From the NCBI RefSeq assembly GCF_000519325.1, contig NZ_KI912613.1, positions 792,935 to 856,934 of the forward strand: a stretch of 64,000 nucleotides of DNA. Direction: 5' to 3'. A program made the position numbers and the translations under genes. The notes beneath the pieces are model-generated. The model had not been told where the DNA came from. It ran no database searches and was given only the letters and a program-made list of their open reading frames with translations. How positions within the stretch are numbered: position 1 is the first letter of the stretch; each line of letters opens with the position of its first letter. Positions 11,608 through 19,380 of this stretch are shown here, piece after piece. The DNA is from Patulibacter minatonensis DSM 18081. GTDB lineage: Bacteria > Actinomycetota > Thermoleophilia > Solirubrobacterales > Solirubrobacteraceae.

Positions 11608-11952
11608 TCAGTCGTCGCGACCGCGACGGCCGGGCAGGCGGAACCGCGAGCGCTTCGGCGCCGGCGCGTCGTCCCCGGGCGCCCCGGACCGGATGGCGTC
11701 GAGCTCCCACTGCGACAGGCCCGCGGCCGACGAGAGCTCCTCGTCGGTGGGCGGGTCGGGGTGCTCCATCGCCGTGAGGACCAGGGCCTCGAGGGCGTCC
11801 TTGGCGCCGTACGCGCGCTGCCCGAGGTTGCCGCTCAGGAGCCAGGCCTCGGGCGGGTTCTCCGCCGCCGCGTAGGCGGCGTCGCGCATCTCCGCGAGAT
11901 CCGCGATCTCGGCCAGGAACCCCCGGACGTGCGACGGTCGCTCGGCGCCCAT
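11608..11952 (-). CDS. Conserved-looking small hypothetical protein
   Basis: 114 residues, with a helical N-terminus (MGAERPSHVRGFLAEIADLAEMRDAAYAAAE) and a basic C-terminal tail. No motif recognised. Start ATG 11952 lies 6 nt after a TAGCGT box (11959-11964), so probably leaderless. The box falls within the end of the upstream co-oriented ORF, 9 bp away. Confidence 0.55.
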   Translation of the reverse strand: MGAERPSHVRGFLAEIADLAEMRDAAYAAAENPPEAWLLSGNLGQRAYGAKDALEALVLTAMEHPDPPTDEELSSAAGLSQWELDAIRSGAPGDDAPAPKRSRFRLPGRRGRDD

Positions 11953-11958
11953 GCCCCG

Positions 11959-11964
11959 ACGCTA
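11959..11964 (-). promoter_or_regulatory. -10 box of a leaderless small gene
   Basis: TAGCGT on the minus strand, 6 nt before ATG 11952. Confidence 0.45.
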
Positions 11965-12291
11965 CCGGGCGGGACCGTCCGTCGGCGGGTCGTTCGTGAT
12001 CACGTGGTCCGCCAGCGACGCGGGGGGCACGGCGTGGCCGGTCGACGCCTCCCGGTCGAGCCCGCCCTCGGTCGCCGCGTCCGCGGCGCCGACGATCTGG
12101 TCGACGAAGGCGTCGAGCGTGCGCTGCGTGCGGGCCAGCTGCGTTCGCACGCGCTCGAGCGCCTGCACGGCATCGGCCATCCGGGCGTCCGCGTCGGCGG
12201 CGGTCTCCCCCGGACGGAGTCCGGGGACGCGCTTCTGCGGACCGGGATCCTGCCCCGGACCGGTCGGCCTGGAGCCGGAGGCCTGCGACAT
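11962..12291 (-). CDS. Small hypothetical protein
   Basis: About 109 residues beginning MSQASGSRPTGPGQDPG. The centre is helical (ADARMADAVQALERVRTQLARTQRTLDAFVDQIVGAAD) and may be a coiled coil. A second ATG lies directly before the chosen one. No Shine-Dalgarno is evident. Coding bias is fair; the product is unknown. The 218 bp upstream (12292-12509) show no gene. Confidence 0.45.
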   Translation of the reverse strand: MSQASGSRPTGPGQDPGPQKRVPGLRPGETAADADARMADAVQALERVRTQLARTQRTLDAFVDQIVGAADAATEGGLDREASTGHAVPPASLADHVITNDPPTDGPAR

Positions 12292-12509
12292 CATCGAGCC
12301 GGTCGGCGGGATGCGGTGCTCGTCAGGACCCGCGGCGCGTCGCGGCGGGTCCCGCACGCGGGTCGTCCGCCGGACCGGCGCACGGCGGGTGCTCGGAAGC
12401 TCATGCCCTCCTACACCCCGTGGAACGGCGTCCCAAACCGTGGACGTCGCACACCCGGACGGGGCCCGGGCCGCCGGGGCCGCCGGTCCGGGCGTCGACG
12501 GCTCCGGGC

Positions 12510-13688
12510 TCACTCGCCCCAGCCGTCGCGGAACCCCAGGTACTGCGCGACCACCTGCGACCGGTTGACGGCGCCGAGCTTCGCGAGGATGTGCTTGACG
12601 TGGGACTTCACCGTCCCGGCGCCGATGTCCAGCCGCTCCGCGATCTCGGCGTTCCGCGCTCCCTCGACGATCAGCTCGAGGACGTCGCGCTCCCGGGGCG
12701 TCAGCCCGTCGAGCCGGGCGCTCATCGACCGGGCCATGGAGATCGCGGGCTCCGCGTGCGGCGGATCGCGCTCCGGGTGGACCGCCAGGTCGAGCTCGGA
12801 CTCCGTCAGCTCCGCCATCGCGTCGTCCACGACCGACAGCAGTCCGCGGACCCTGGTGCGCTGGGCACGCATGCGCTCCAGGAGCGCCGTGCGCTCGTAC
12901 AGGCGCCCGAAGCCCTCGGAGAACCGCCACAGGACGTCGCGATCGGTCTCCGTGCAGCGCGGACCGGCGGACCCGTGGTCGGCGTGGAAGAACCCGACCG
13001 CGGCCCCGGTCGGCCCCACCGGGGCCGCGACGTAGGACCGGGAGCCCCCGTCCCGCACGATCGCCGGGACCTGGCTGCCGGAGGTGTCGAGCACGAGCTC
13101 CGGCCGGTGGTCGGCGACGAGCCGGGCCTCCAGCCACAGCTCGTCCAAGGGCATCGAGCGACGACTCCACGGCACGACCCACGGCTCCTCGGCGATCGCG
13201 CCGTTGACGAGCCACGGATACCACCGCCCGTCCTCCACCCGCGACAGGAGCACGCGCTCGAACCCGCACGAGCGGCTCGCCTCCTCGCACACGCTGCCGA
13301 GCAGCGACGCCGTGGTCGTGCACGACCGGAGCCGCCCGAGCGCGCGCTCGCAGTCGGCGAGGCGCAGGGTGCGGCTGACGAGCCGGTGGTCGTGGAGCTC
13401 GAGCCACAGCGCCTGGAGGTCGCAGACGAGACCCGCGAGCTCGTCCGACGCGTCGACGGGCAGCAGGGTGTCGTCGAGCCCCGCCAGGCACGCGCCCGTC
13501 AGCTCCTCCACGTGGTGCACCCAGTCCCGGACCGGACGGTCGGCGGCCGGCATCGCGTGGAGGCCGGAGCGCGCGAGCTGCGCACCGACGCGCACGTCGA
13601 GGTCGTCGACGCGCTCCCGGAGCACGCTCGACCGGCGGCGCCAGCCCGCCCGGCCGATGGTCGGGGTGAAGGACGGCGAGCCGTTCAC
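12510..13688 (-). CDS. GAF-domain LuxR-family regulator (second gene of pair A)
   Basis: 392-residue DNA-binding regulator. A helical N-terminus (about 1-110) is followed by a GAF-like sensor (SLLGSVCEEASRSCGFERVLLSRVEDG through YVAAPVGPTGAAVGFFHADH and LWRFSEGFGRLYERTALLERM) and a C-terminal LuxR helix-turn-helix (LTPRERDVLELIVEGARNAEIAERL, then TVKSHVKHILAKLGAVNRSQ). Start is GTG 13688, overlapping the stop of the upstream regulator as GTGA, so the two are translationally coupled. It is paralogous to the gene at 28138, sharing LRTRRLADC-type and GSRSYVAAP motifs. Ligand unknown. Confidence 0.85.
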   Translation of the reverse strand: MNGSPSFTPTIGRAGWRRRSSVLRERVDDLDVRVGAQLARSGLHAMPAADRPVRDWVHHVEELTGACLAGLDDTLLPVDASDELAGLVCDLQALWLELHDHRLVSRTLRLADCERALGRLRSCTTTASLLGSVCEEASRSCGFERVLLSRVEDGRWYPWLVNGAIAEEPWVVPWSRRSMPLDELWLEARLVADHRPELVLDTSGSQVPAIVRDGGSRSYVAAPVGPTGAAVGFFHADHGSAGPRCTETDRDVLWRFSEGFGRLYERTALLERMRAQRTRVRGLLSVVDDAMAELTESELDLAVHPERDPPHAEPAISMARSMSARLDGLTPRERDVLELIVEGARNAEIAERLDIGAGTVKSHVKHILAKLGAVNRSQVVAQYLGFRDGWGE

Positions 13689-14815
13689 GCCGGTCCCTCC
13701 GACGCGAGGCGCAGGTACCGCGCGACCGCGTCGGCGCGACTGGACGCGCCGAGCTTCCGCGCGATCGTCCGCACGTGCGACTTGACGGTCGCCTCGCCGA
13801 TCATCAGGCGCTCGGCGATCTCGCGGTTGCGGGCACCGGTCGCCATCTCGTCCACGACCTCCCGCTCCCGTGGCGTCAGCACCTGGCCCGCACGGTCCGC
13901 CGCCCGTCCGACGGCGCGCGCGCCCGCCATCGCCGCCGGCGCCTCGGACCGCGACAGCAGCAGCTCGTCCCGGCCGAGCTCCGCGAGCCCCTGCTCGGCC
14001 GCGGCGAAGGCCTCCCGGACCCGTGCGCGCTGCCCGTCCAGCCGCTCGAGCAGCGCGAGCCGCTCGAACACGAGCCCGAAGCCCTCCCCGAACGTCCACA
14101 GGTTGTCGCGGTCGATCTCGGTGACCACCCGCTCCTGCCCGAAGCGGTCGGCGTGGAGGAAGCCGACGACCCGGTCGCCCGACATCACGGGGGACGCCAC
14201 GTAGCGCCCGCCCGCGGAGTCGTCGACGAGCGCCCGGTCGACGTCGGGGTCGTCCGCGGACACGAGCGCCGCGCTGCGCCGCTGGACGAGGTGCGACTCG
14301 ACCGTGCCGGGGCGCAGCGGGATCCACTTCTGCGTCAGGTAGTCGCGGGTGGCCTGGGCGATCCCGGCGTCCGTGCCCGGCGCCAGCCACACGGCCTCGG
14401 CGTGCCAGCGGGAGCCGTGCCGGCGGGAGATCGCCGCGCGGTCGAACCCGCAGGAGCGGCCGAGCTCCGCCGCGGCGGCCGGGAGCAGCTCCGCGAGGGT
14501 CCCAGCGTCGCGCAGCCGCGAATGGCTCTCGTGGATCCTCGCGACCGTCCCGAAACGCGCGGCGACCACCTGGTCGCGCAGGTCGCCCTGGATCCGCGTG
14601 AGCTCGACGAGGAGCCCGCAGAGCCGCATCGTCGTCGCCGCGTCGCGCGTCCCCCGCTCACGGAGCGCGTCCTGCAGGTCGCTCGTGGCGTCGTACAGCG
14701 CGTCCGCGAGGTCCGACGCGGTCGCGACGCCGTCGCGGCCCGCGTCGTCCCGGACGCGCCGCGCACGCTCCAGGACGTGCTCCGCCCGTTCACCGAGCGT
14801 GCCCGCGTCGATCAC
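13685..14815 (-). CDS. GAF-domain LuxR-family regulator (first gene of pair A)
   Basis: 376-residue regulator: N-terminal helical region, GAF-like domain (LLPAAAAELGRSCGFDRAAISRRHG; GRYVASPVMSGDRVVGFLHAD; LWTFGEGFGLVFERLALLERL) and LuxR helix-turn-helix (LTPREREVVDEMATGARNREIAERL, TVKSHVRTIARKLGASSRADAVARYL). GTG 14815 is preferred because GGAG stands 8 nt upstream; a TTG at 14866 would start before the promoter. It is most like the regulator at 26972 and cotranscribed with the gene behind it. LuxR-type GAF proteins of this kind are usually activators (family knowledge). Confidence 0.85.
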   Translation of the reverse strand: MIDAGTLGERAEHVLERARRVRDDAGRDGVATASDLADALYDATSDLQDALRERGTRDAATTMRLCGLLVELTRIQGDLRDQVVAARFGTVARIHESHSRLRDAGTLAELLPAAAAELGRSCGFDRAAISRRHGSRWHAEAVWLAPGTDAGIAQATRDYLTQKWIPLRPGTVESHLVQRRSAALVSADDPDVDRALVDDSAGGRYVASPVMSGDRVVGFLHADRFGQERVVTEIDRDNLWTFGEGFGLVFERLALLERLDGQRARVREAFAAAEQGLAELGRDELLLSRSEAPAAMAGARAVGRAADRAGQVLTPREREVVDEMATGARNREIAERLMIGEATVKSHVRTIARKLGASSRADAVARYLRLASEGPA

Positions 14816-14841
14816 GCTGGTGCTCCTACGGGCATGCCCCG

Positions 14842-14870
14842 AGTCTAGTCGCGGGCTGCCATACAAGCAG
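14842..14870 (-). promoter_or_regulatory. Sigma70-like promoter of LuxR pair A
   Basis: On the minus strand CTGCTT (14865-14870), a 17-bp spacer, then TAGACT (14842-14847). Transcription start would fall about 20 nt before the GTG, leaving room for the GGAG site. Confidence 0.45.
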
Positions 14871-14925
14871 GGTTTTTCTCACCCGACCGGAGGCGGCGCC
14901 CCGGCCGCCCCGATGGCGCGGATCG

Positions 14926-15417
14926 TCAGCCGTGGGAGCGCAGCGGGACGGTCAGCACAGGCACGTCGGCGTGGCTCGTGACGTGGTGCGAGACGCTGCC
15001 CGCGAGCGCCGAGCGCACCCCGGTGAGCCCCCGGGTGCCCATCACGATCAGCCGGGGTCGCAGCTCCTCGGCGCGCTCGACGATCGTCTGCCACAGGGGG
15101 CCGCTCCCGCTGCGGGCGCCGCCGGTCACCGTGAAGCCGGCCGCGCGGGCGCGCTGCACCCCGGCCTCCGCGACGGCCGCGGCCTGCTCGCGCTCGCGCT
15201 CCAGCATCGCGCCGGTGTCGTCGTAGGCGATCGCGTAGATCGCGGACCGCGCCGCCGCGCTGGAGACGGGCTCCCACGCGTGGACGACCTCGGCCCGGCC
15301 GCCGCCGAGGATCGCGGCGGCGACGTCGATGGCGTGGTCGGCGTTCTCCGACCCGTCGTAGGCGATCAGGACGGTGCCGTCGGTGGGGTTCGACGGACGG
15401 GACTCGCTGGTGGCCAT
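14926..15417 (-). CDS. Universal stress protein (UspA family)
   Basis: 163-residue single-domain Usp. The N-terminus is VLIAYDGSENADHAIDVAAAIL; the ATP-binding signature G-x2-G-x9-G-S appears as GTRGLTGVRSALAGSV near residue 129-145, with VPVLTVP at the end, so it is probably an ATP-binding type. ATG 15417 lies one base after the stop of the MFS gene (TGA-c-ATG), so it is coupled to it and shares its TetR-controlled promoter. Its role is inferred as stress protection linked to exporter induction. Confidence 0.9.
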   Translation of the reverse strand: MATSESRPSNPTDGTVLIAYDGSENADHAIDVAAAILGGGRAEVVHAWEPVSSAAARSAIYAIAYDDTGAMLEREREQAAAVAEAGVQRARAAGFTVTGGARSGSGPLWQTIVERAEELRPRLIVMGTRGLTGVRSALAGSVSHHVTSHADVPVLTVPLRSHG

Positions 15418-15418
15418 G

Positions 15419-16843
15419 TCAGGCCTCCGTTCCGGTTGCCACGGCGCCGCGCACCCGTTCGGGGCGCGGGCGGCCGGGGATGATGAGACACGTCGCCAGT
15501 CCGACGAGGAGGGCGACGAAGCAGAAGGCGAAGGCGATCGTGAAGCCGTCCTCGCCGGGCAGCCCGCCGACGACCTCGGCGGCCAGGATGGCGGCGGCGA
15601 TCTGGCCGCCGATCGCGCCGCCGAGCGAGCGCATCACCGTGTTCATCCCGGTGGCGACCCCGGTCTGGTCCTGGCGGACGTTCTGCACGATGAGGTTCGC
15701 CAGCGCGGCGAAGGCGAGCCCGATGCCGATCCCCTGGATCGCGGAGCTCAGGTAGATCGCGAGCTCCTCGTCGGACGCGACGACGAGGAGCAGGAAGGAC
15801 GCGGCGGTGAACCCCGTGCCCGCCATCAGCGGGGGCTTGGAGCCGAACCGGGCCTCGAGGCGCCCGGCGAACGTGCCGGCCACGAGCATGAAGAGCGCCG
15901 ACGGCAGCATGAAGAGGCCGGCCTCGGTGACCGTCGACCCGAAGCCGTAGCCGGTCGACTCCGGCTGCTGCACGAGCTGCGGCACGAGGATGAACGACGA
16001 GTACATGCCGACCCCGAGGAGGAGGGCGACGAGGTTCGTGGTCCAGACGCCCCGGATCCGCATCATCCGCATGTCGACGAGCGGCACCGCGGAGCGGCTC
16101 TCGAGCCGGACCCAGGCGGCGAGCACCACGAGCCCCGTGGCGAACAGCGCGATCGTCCCCGGCGACGCCCATCCCCACGACTGGCCCTCGCTGACCGCGA
16201 GCAGCACGCCGCCCAGCCCGAGCGACATCAGCGCGGCCGCGGCCCAGCTGATCCGCCCGGGCGTCCGGATCGGCGACTCGGGGACGAAGAGGTGGGTCGT
16301 CACGGCCGCGAGCACGACCGCGACGAGCGGCAGCCAGAACAGCCAGTGGTAGCTGAGGTTGTCGACGATCACGCCGGCGAGGACGATGCCGAGCCCGCCG
16401 CCGATCCCGAGGAGGGCCGACATCAGGCCGATCGCCCCGGCGACCCGCTCGCGCGGGAACTCGTCGCGGATGATCCCGAAGGCGAGGGGGAAGATGCCGC
16501 CGCCGACGCCCTGGATCACGCGCGCGGCGATCAGCACGCCGATCGACGACGCGACCGCGGCCAGCGCCGTCCCCGCGGCCAGCACGACGAGCACGATCAT
16601 CAGGACGCGCTCCTTGCCGAACATGTCGCCGAGCCGCCCGACGATCGGGGTGGCGACCGACGCGCTCAGCAGGTAGCCGGTCAGGACCCAGGCGACCGCG
16701 GAGGGCGTGGTGTCGAGCTCCCGCTGGATGTCCGGGAGCGCCGGCGCGACCAGGGACTGCAGGAGCGCGAAGGCGACGCCCGCGAGGGCCAGGACGGCCA
16801 GGGTGACGGTGGGGCTCCGTCGGACGGTCGCTGGGTCGGTCAT
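15419..16843 (-). CDS. MFS drug/proton antiporter, DHA2-like
   Basis: 474-residue membrane exporter with about 14 hydrophobic helices. Motif A-like GRLGDMFGKERVLM follows helix 2 and motif C-like GIGGGLGIVLAG is in helix 5. Expected substrates are hydrophobic drugs or metabolites; the actual one is unknown. ATG 16843 gives the family-like start MTDPATVRRSPTVTLAVLALAG. It is divergent from a TetR gene with two operators between them, and is followed at once by a Usp gene. It is a clear paralog of the exporter at 50856-52298. Confidence 0.9.
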   Translation of the reverse strand: MTDPATVRRSPTVTLAVLALAGVAFALLQSLVAPALPDIQRELDTTPSAVAWVLTGYLLSASVATPIVGRLGDMFGKERVLMIVLVVLAAGTALAAVASSIGVLIAARVIQGVGGGIFPLAFGIIRDEFPRERVAGAIGLMSALLGIGGGLGIVLAGVIVDNLSYHWLFWLPLVAVVLAAVTTHLFVPESPIRTPGRISWAAAALMSLGLGGVLLAVSEGQSWGWASPGTIALFATGLVVLAAWVRLESRSAVPLVDMRMMRIRGVWTTNLVALLLGVGMYSSFILVPQLVQQPESTGYGFGSTVTEAGLFMLPSALFMLVAGTFAGRLEARFGSKPPLMAGTGFTAASFLLLVVASDEELAIYLSSAIQGIGIGLAFAALANLIVQNVRQDQTGVATGMNTVMRSLGGAIGGQIAAAILAAEVVGGLPGEDGFTIAFAFCFVALLVGLATCLIIPGRPRPERVRGAVATGTEA

Positions 16844-16879
16844 GGCGGGGCGTGGTCCGTGGTCGGGGGACGGCGGATG

Positions 16880-16895
16880 CGGAACGGTCGTTCCG
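16880..16895. promoter_or_regulatory. TetR operator 1, MFS/TetR divergent promoter
   Basis: CGGAACG-GT-CGTTCCG, perfect 7-bp arms, between the divergent genes and 36 bp before the MFS start. Confidence 0.7.
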
Positions 16896-16906
16896 GGCCG
16901 TGTCCC

Positions 16907-16912
16907 TACACT
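16907..16912 (+). promoter_or_regulatory. -10 box of leaderless tetR gene
   Basis: TACACT, 6 nt before ATG 16919, between the two operators. Confidence 0.5.
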
Positions 16913-16914
16913 AG

Positions 16915-16930
16915 CGGAATGAGCGTTCCG
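16915..16930. promoter_or_regulatory. TetR operator 2, overlapping the tetR start codon
   Basis: CGGAATG-AG-CGTTCCG, one mismatch from perfect arms and nearly identical to operator 1. It covers ATG 16919-16921, which suggests tight autorepression. Confidence 0.65.
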
Positions 16931-17497
16931 GCCGATTCCCGCGACGACTGGGCCGCGCTCGACGGTGCAGCGAAGCGCGCCAGGGTCCTCCGCGTCGCCG
17001 GGGAGCTGTTCGCCCGCGACGGCCTCGACGTGCCGATGCCGGTGCTGGCGGAGGCCATCGGCGTGGGCGTCGGCAGCATCTACCGTCAGATCGGCCGCAA
17101 GGAGGACATCGTCGCCGCGCTGATCGCCGAGCGGATCGCGGTCGTGGCCGGGATCTTCGAGCGGGCCGTCGACGAGCCCGACCCGTGGGCCGCGCTCCAC
17201 GGGGCGACGTTCGCGGTCGTCGCCGCGGCCGTCGACGATCGCGTGACCCACGAGTCGTGGGCGGCCAGCTCCGAGCACCCCGACGTCCTCGCGGCCCGCC
17301 CCCGTGCCGCGGCGGCGCTCGACGCCCTCGTCGACCGGGTTCGCGCGGCGGGGGTCCTCCGGGAGGACGCGACCGCCGACGACCTCCGGCTCGCCTTCCG
17401 CGCGATGAAGGACGTCGACGACCTCGGGCCCGGCGGGGCCCGCCGCCTCGCTGAGCTCGTGCTGCGGGGCATGCGGGCCCCGGTGCACTCGCGCTGA
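16919..17497 (+). CDS. TetR-family repressor of the adjacent MFS exporter
   Basis: 192-residue regulator with N-terminal helix-turn-helix (RVLRVAGELFARDGLDVPMPVLAEAIGVGVGSIYRQIGRKEDIVAALIAER, about 20-70; quoted in parts of the family pattern) and a helical ligand domain. ATG 16919 is fixed by the TACACT box 6 nt upstream, so the mRNA is probably leaderless. Divergence from the exporter and the paired operators make it the likely exporter repressor, released by an exported compound (inference). It converges on the ABC transporter gene with 15 bp between stops. Confidence 0.88.
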   Translation: MSVPADSRDDWAALDGAAKRARVLRVAGELFARDGLDVPMPVLAEAIGVGVGSIYRQIGRKEDIVAALIAERIAVVAGIFERAVDEPDPWAALHGATFAVVAAAVDDRVTHESWAASSEHPDVLAARPRAAAALDALVDRVRAAGVLREDATADDLRLAFRAMKDVDDLGPGGARRLAELVLRGMRAPVHSR

Positions 17498-17512
17498 GCG
17501 CGTGGGCGGCGG

Positions 17513-19279
17513 TCAGGCGGGGCTGGCGACGGGCCGCACGGCCTGTCCGCCGCCCGGTCCCTCGTCGAGCAGGTCGTACTCGTCGTAGATCGCGTTGATC
17601 ACGCGGCGGTCCAGGACGATCGCGGTGAAGATCAGCGTGACGGCCGTCAGGAGCGCGGCCATGAGGATCGGCAGGACCAGCCCCTGCCCGAAGAAGCTGG
17701 GCTGCAGCCCGGTGAAGTCCGTGATGCTGCCGCTGCTGCCGCTGTCGAGCGCGGTCTCGAGCTTGAACGAGTTGCCGATGCCCGACTCGACCCAGCGGGC
17801 GAGCGTGATGTCGGAGAGCGCCCGGACCGGGACGATCATCTTCGCGGTCGGGATCAGCGCGCCCGAGAGCAGCAGCTGCGGGATGACGACGAGCGGCAGG
17901 ACCGTCGTCGCCTGGCCGGCGTTCTGGACGAGCACGGAGACGAGCAGGCCGATCGCGGCCGCCCCCCAGGCGCCGACGATGGCCATCGCGAGCACCCCCG
18001 CGTACTGCGTGATGTCCCCGGCGGGCGGCTGCAGCACGGCGACCGGCACCACGAGGAGCACGGTCTGGAACGCGACCAGCGGGAAGATCACCACGCACTT
18101 CGACAGCAGGTACGCGTCGAGGCGGACGCCGACGGCGGCCTCGCGGAGCAGCGCGTCGCGCTCGCGGGCGACCTCGCGGCAGGCGGCGATCAGGCCGAGC
18201 CAGACCGCGCCGATGACGATCATGAAGGCGAGGAGGACGCCGTAGTAGCCGCCCGCGGTCGGGTCGGAGAGGATGTTCGCCGGCACCGTCAGGCCGATCG
18301 CGATGCCGATGACGGGCGCCTGGCCGATCATCAGGGCCAGCGACCGGGCGTCGCGGCGCATGCAGAGCGCGTAGCGCGACGACAAGGTGCGGATCTGGCG
18401 GCTGACCGGCGGCGCCTTGCGCCGTGCCTGGGACGCGTTGCTCGTGGTCGTCGCGCCGCCGGAGGCCGCGTGGCCGGTGGGGCCCGCGACGACGTCGCGT
18501 GAGTCGTCGGAGTCCTCGACCGCGGCGTAGACCTCGTCGATGGTGGTCGCGCCGAAGTGGGCGAGCGTCTCGTCGTGCGAGCCGACGAACGCGACGCGAC
18601 CGCCCGACGCCATCACGATGATGCGGTCGCAGAGGCGGAGGCTCCCGGTGGCGTGCGTCGTCACGAGGACGGCGCGCCCGCGGTCGGCGAGCTCGCGCAG
18701 GAGCAGCATCAGGCGCCGCTCGAGGCCGGGATCCAGGCCGGACGTCGGCTCGTCGAGCACGACCACGGAGGGATCGCCGACGAGCTCGGTGCCGCACGCG
18801 ACGCGGCGGCGCTCGCCGTCCGACAGCGACCGCACCTGCGCGTCGCCGCGGTGCGTCATGTGGAGCTCCTCGAGCACCGCCTCGACGCGGGCCTCGCGCT
18901 CGCGCGCCGGGACGTCGTGGGCGCGCAGCGCGGCGGCGTACCCGAGGGCCTCGCGGACCGTCAGCTGCGGGTGGACGAGGTCGCCGGTCGGGACGTAGCC
19001 GACGGAGTCGGTCGCGAAGTCGATGTGCTCGCCGTCGACCGTGATCTCGCCCGCGCTGGGGGCGTTGACCCCGGCGAGGACGCGGACCAGCGTCGACTTG
19101 CCGGCGCCGGACGCGCCGATGATCGCGCAGAGCTCGCCGGGCCGGACGTCGATGTCGACGCTGCGGACGAGCGTCTGCCCGCCCGCCTGGACGCGGACGC
19201 CACGGGCGGAGAGGCCACCGCGGCCGGCGCTGGTGCCCGGCTTCGCGGTCGTGTCGGTCGGAGGAGGCGACGTGGACAT
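17513..19279 (-). CDS. ABCG-type ABC transporter (ATPase fused to permease)
   Basis: 588-residue half-transporter, NBD first and membrane domain second as in ABCG/ABC-2 types. Walker A GASGAGKS is at 55-62, signature LSDGE near 152-156 and Walker B VVVLDEP at 172-178; the rest (about 300-580) holds some six helices. After the NBD comes a Ser/Thr/Gly-rich linker (VAGPTGHAASGGATTTSNAS). Substrate unknown; such proteins export lipids, drugs or polysaccharides. ATG 19279 gives MSTSPPPTDTTAK. It probably dimerises. It stands 101 bp after the wall hydrolase gene and may share its transcript. Confidence 0.88.
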   Translation of the reverse strand: MSTSPPPTDTTAKPGTSAGRGGLSARGVRVQAGGQTLVRSVDIDVRPGELCAIIGASGAGKSTLVRVLAGVNAPSAGEITVDGEHIDFATDSVGYVPTGDLVHPQLTVREALGYAAALRAHDVPAREREARVEAVLEELHMTHRGDAQVRSLSDGERRRVACGTELVGDPSVVVLDEPTSGLDPGLERRLMLLLRELADRGRAVLVTTHATGSLRLCDRIIVMASGGRVAFVGSHDETLAHFGATTIDEVYAAVEDSDDSRDVVAGPTGHAASGGATTTSNASQARRKAPPVSRQIRTLSSRYALCMRRDARSLALMIGQAPVIGIAIGLTVPANILSDPTAGGYYGVLLAFMIVIGAVWLGLIAACREVARERDALLREAAVGVRLDAYLLSKCVVIFPLVAFQTVLLVVPVAVLQPPAGDITQYAGVLAMAIVGAWGAAAIGLLVSVLVQNAGQATTVLPLVVIPQLLLSGALIPTAKMIVPVRALSDITLARWVESGIGNSFKLETALDSGSSGSITDFTGLQPSFFGQGLVLPILMAALLTAVTLIFTAIVLDRRVINAIYDEYDLLDEGPGGGQAVRPVASPA

Positions 19280-19380
19280 CGTCACGATCCTCGCACGACG
19301 CGGCGGTTCCGTGTCCCAGGTCCGGTGTGCCGGACGACGCCGCGGCGCCGGTCGCGCCGCGAGGCCGTGCGAACGACCAT

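Noticed and set aside
14813-14866. TTG start at 14866 for the first LuxR gene
   Set aside because: It lies on the -35 region; the GTG at 14815 has a good Shine-Dalgarno.
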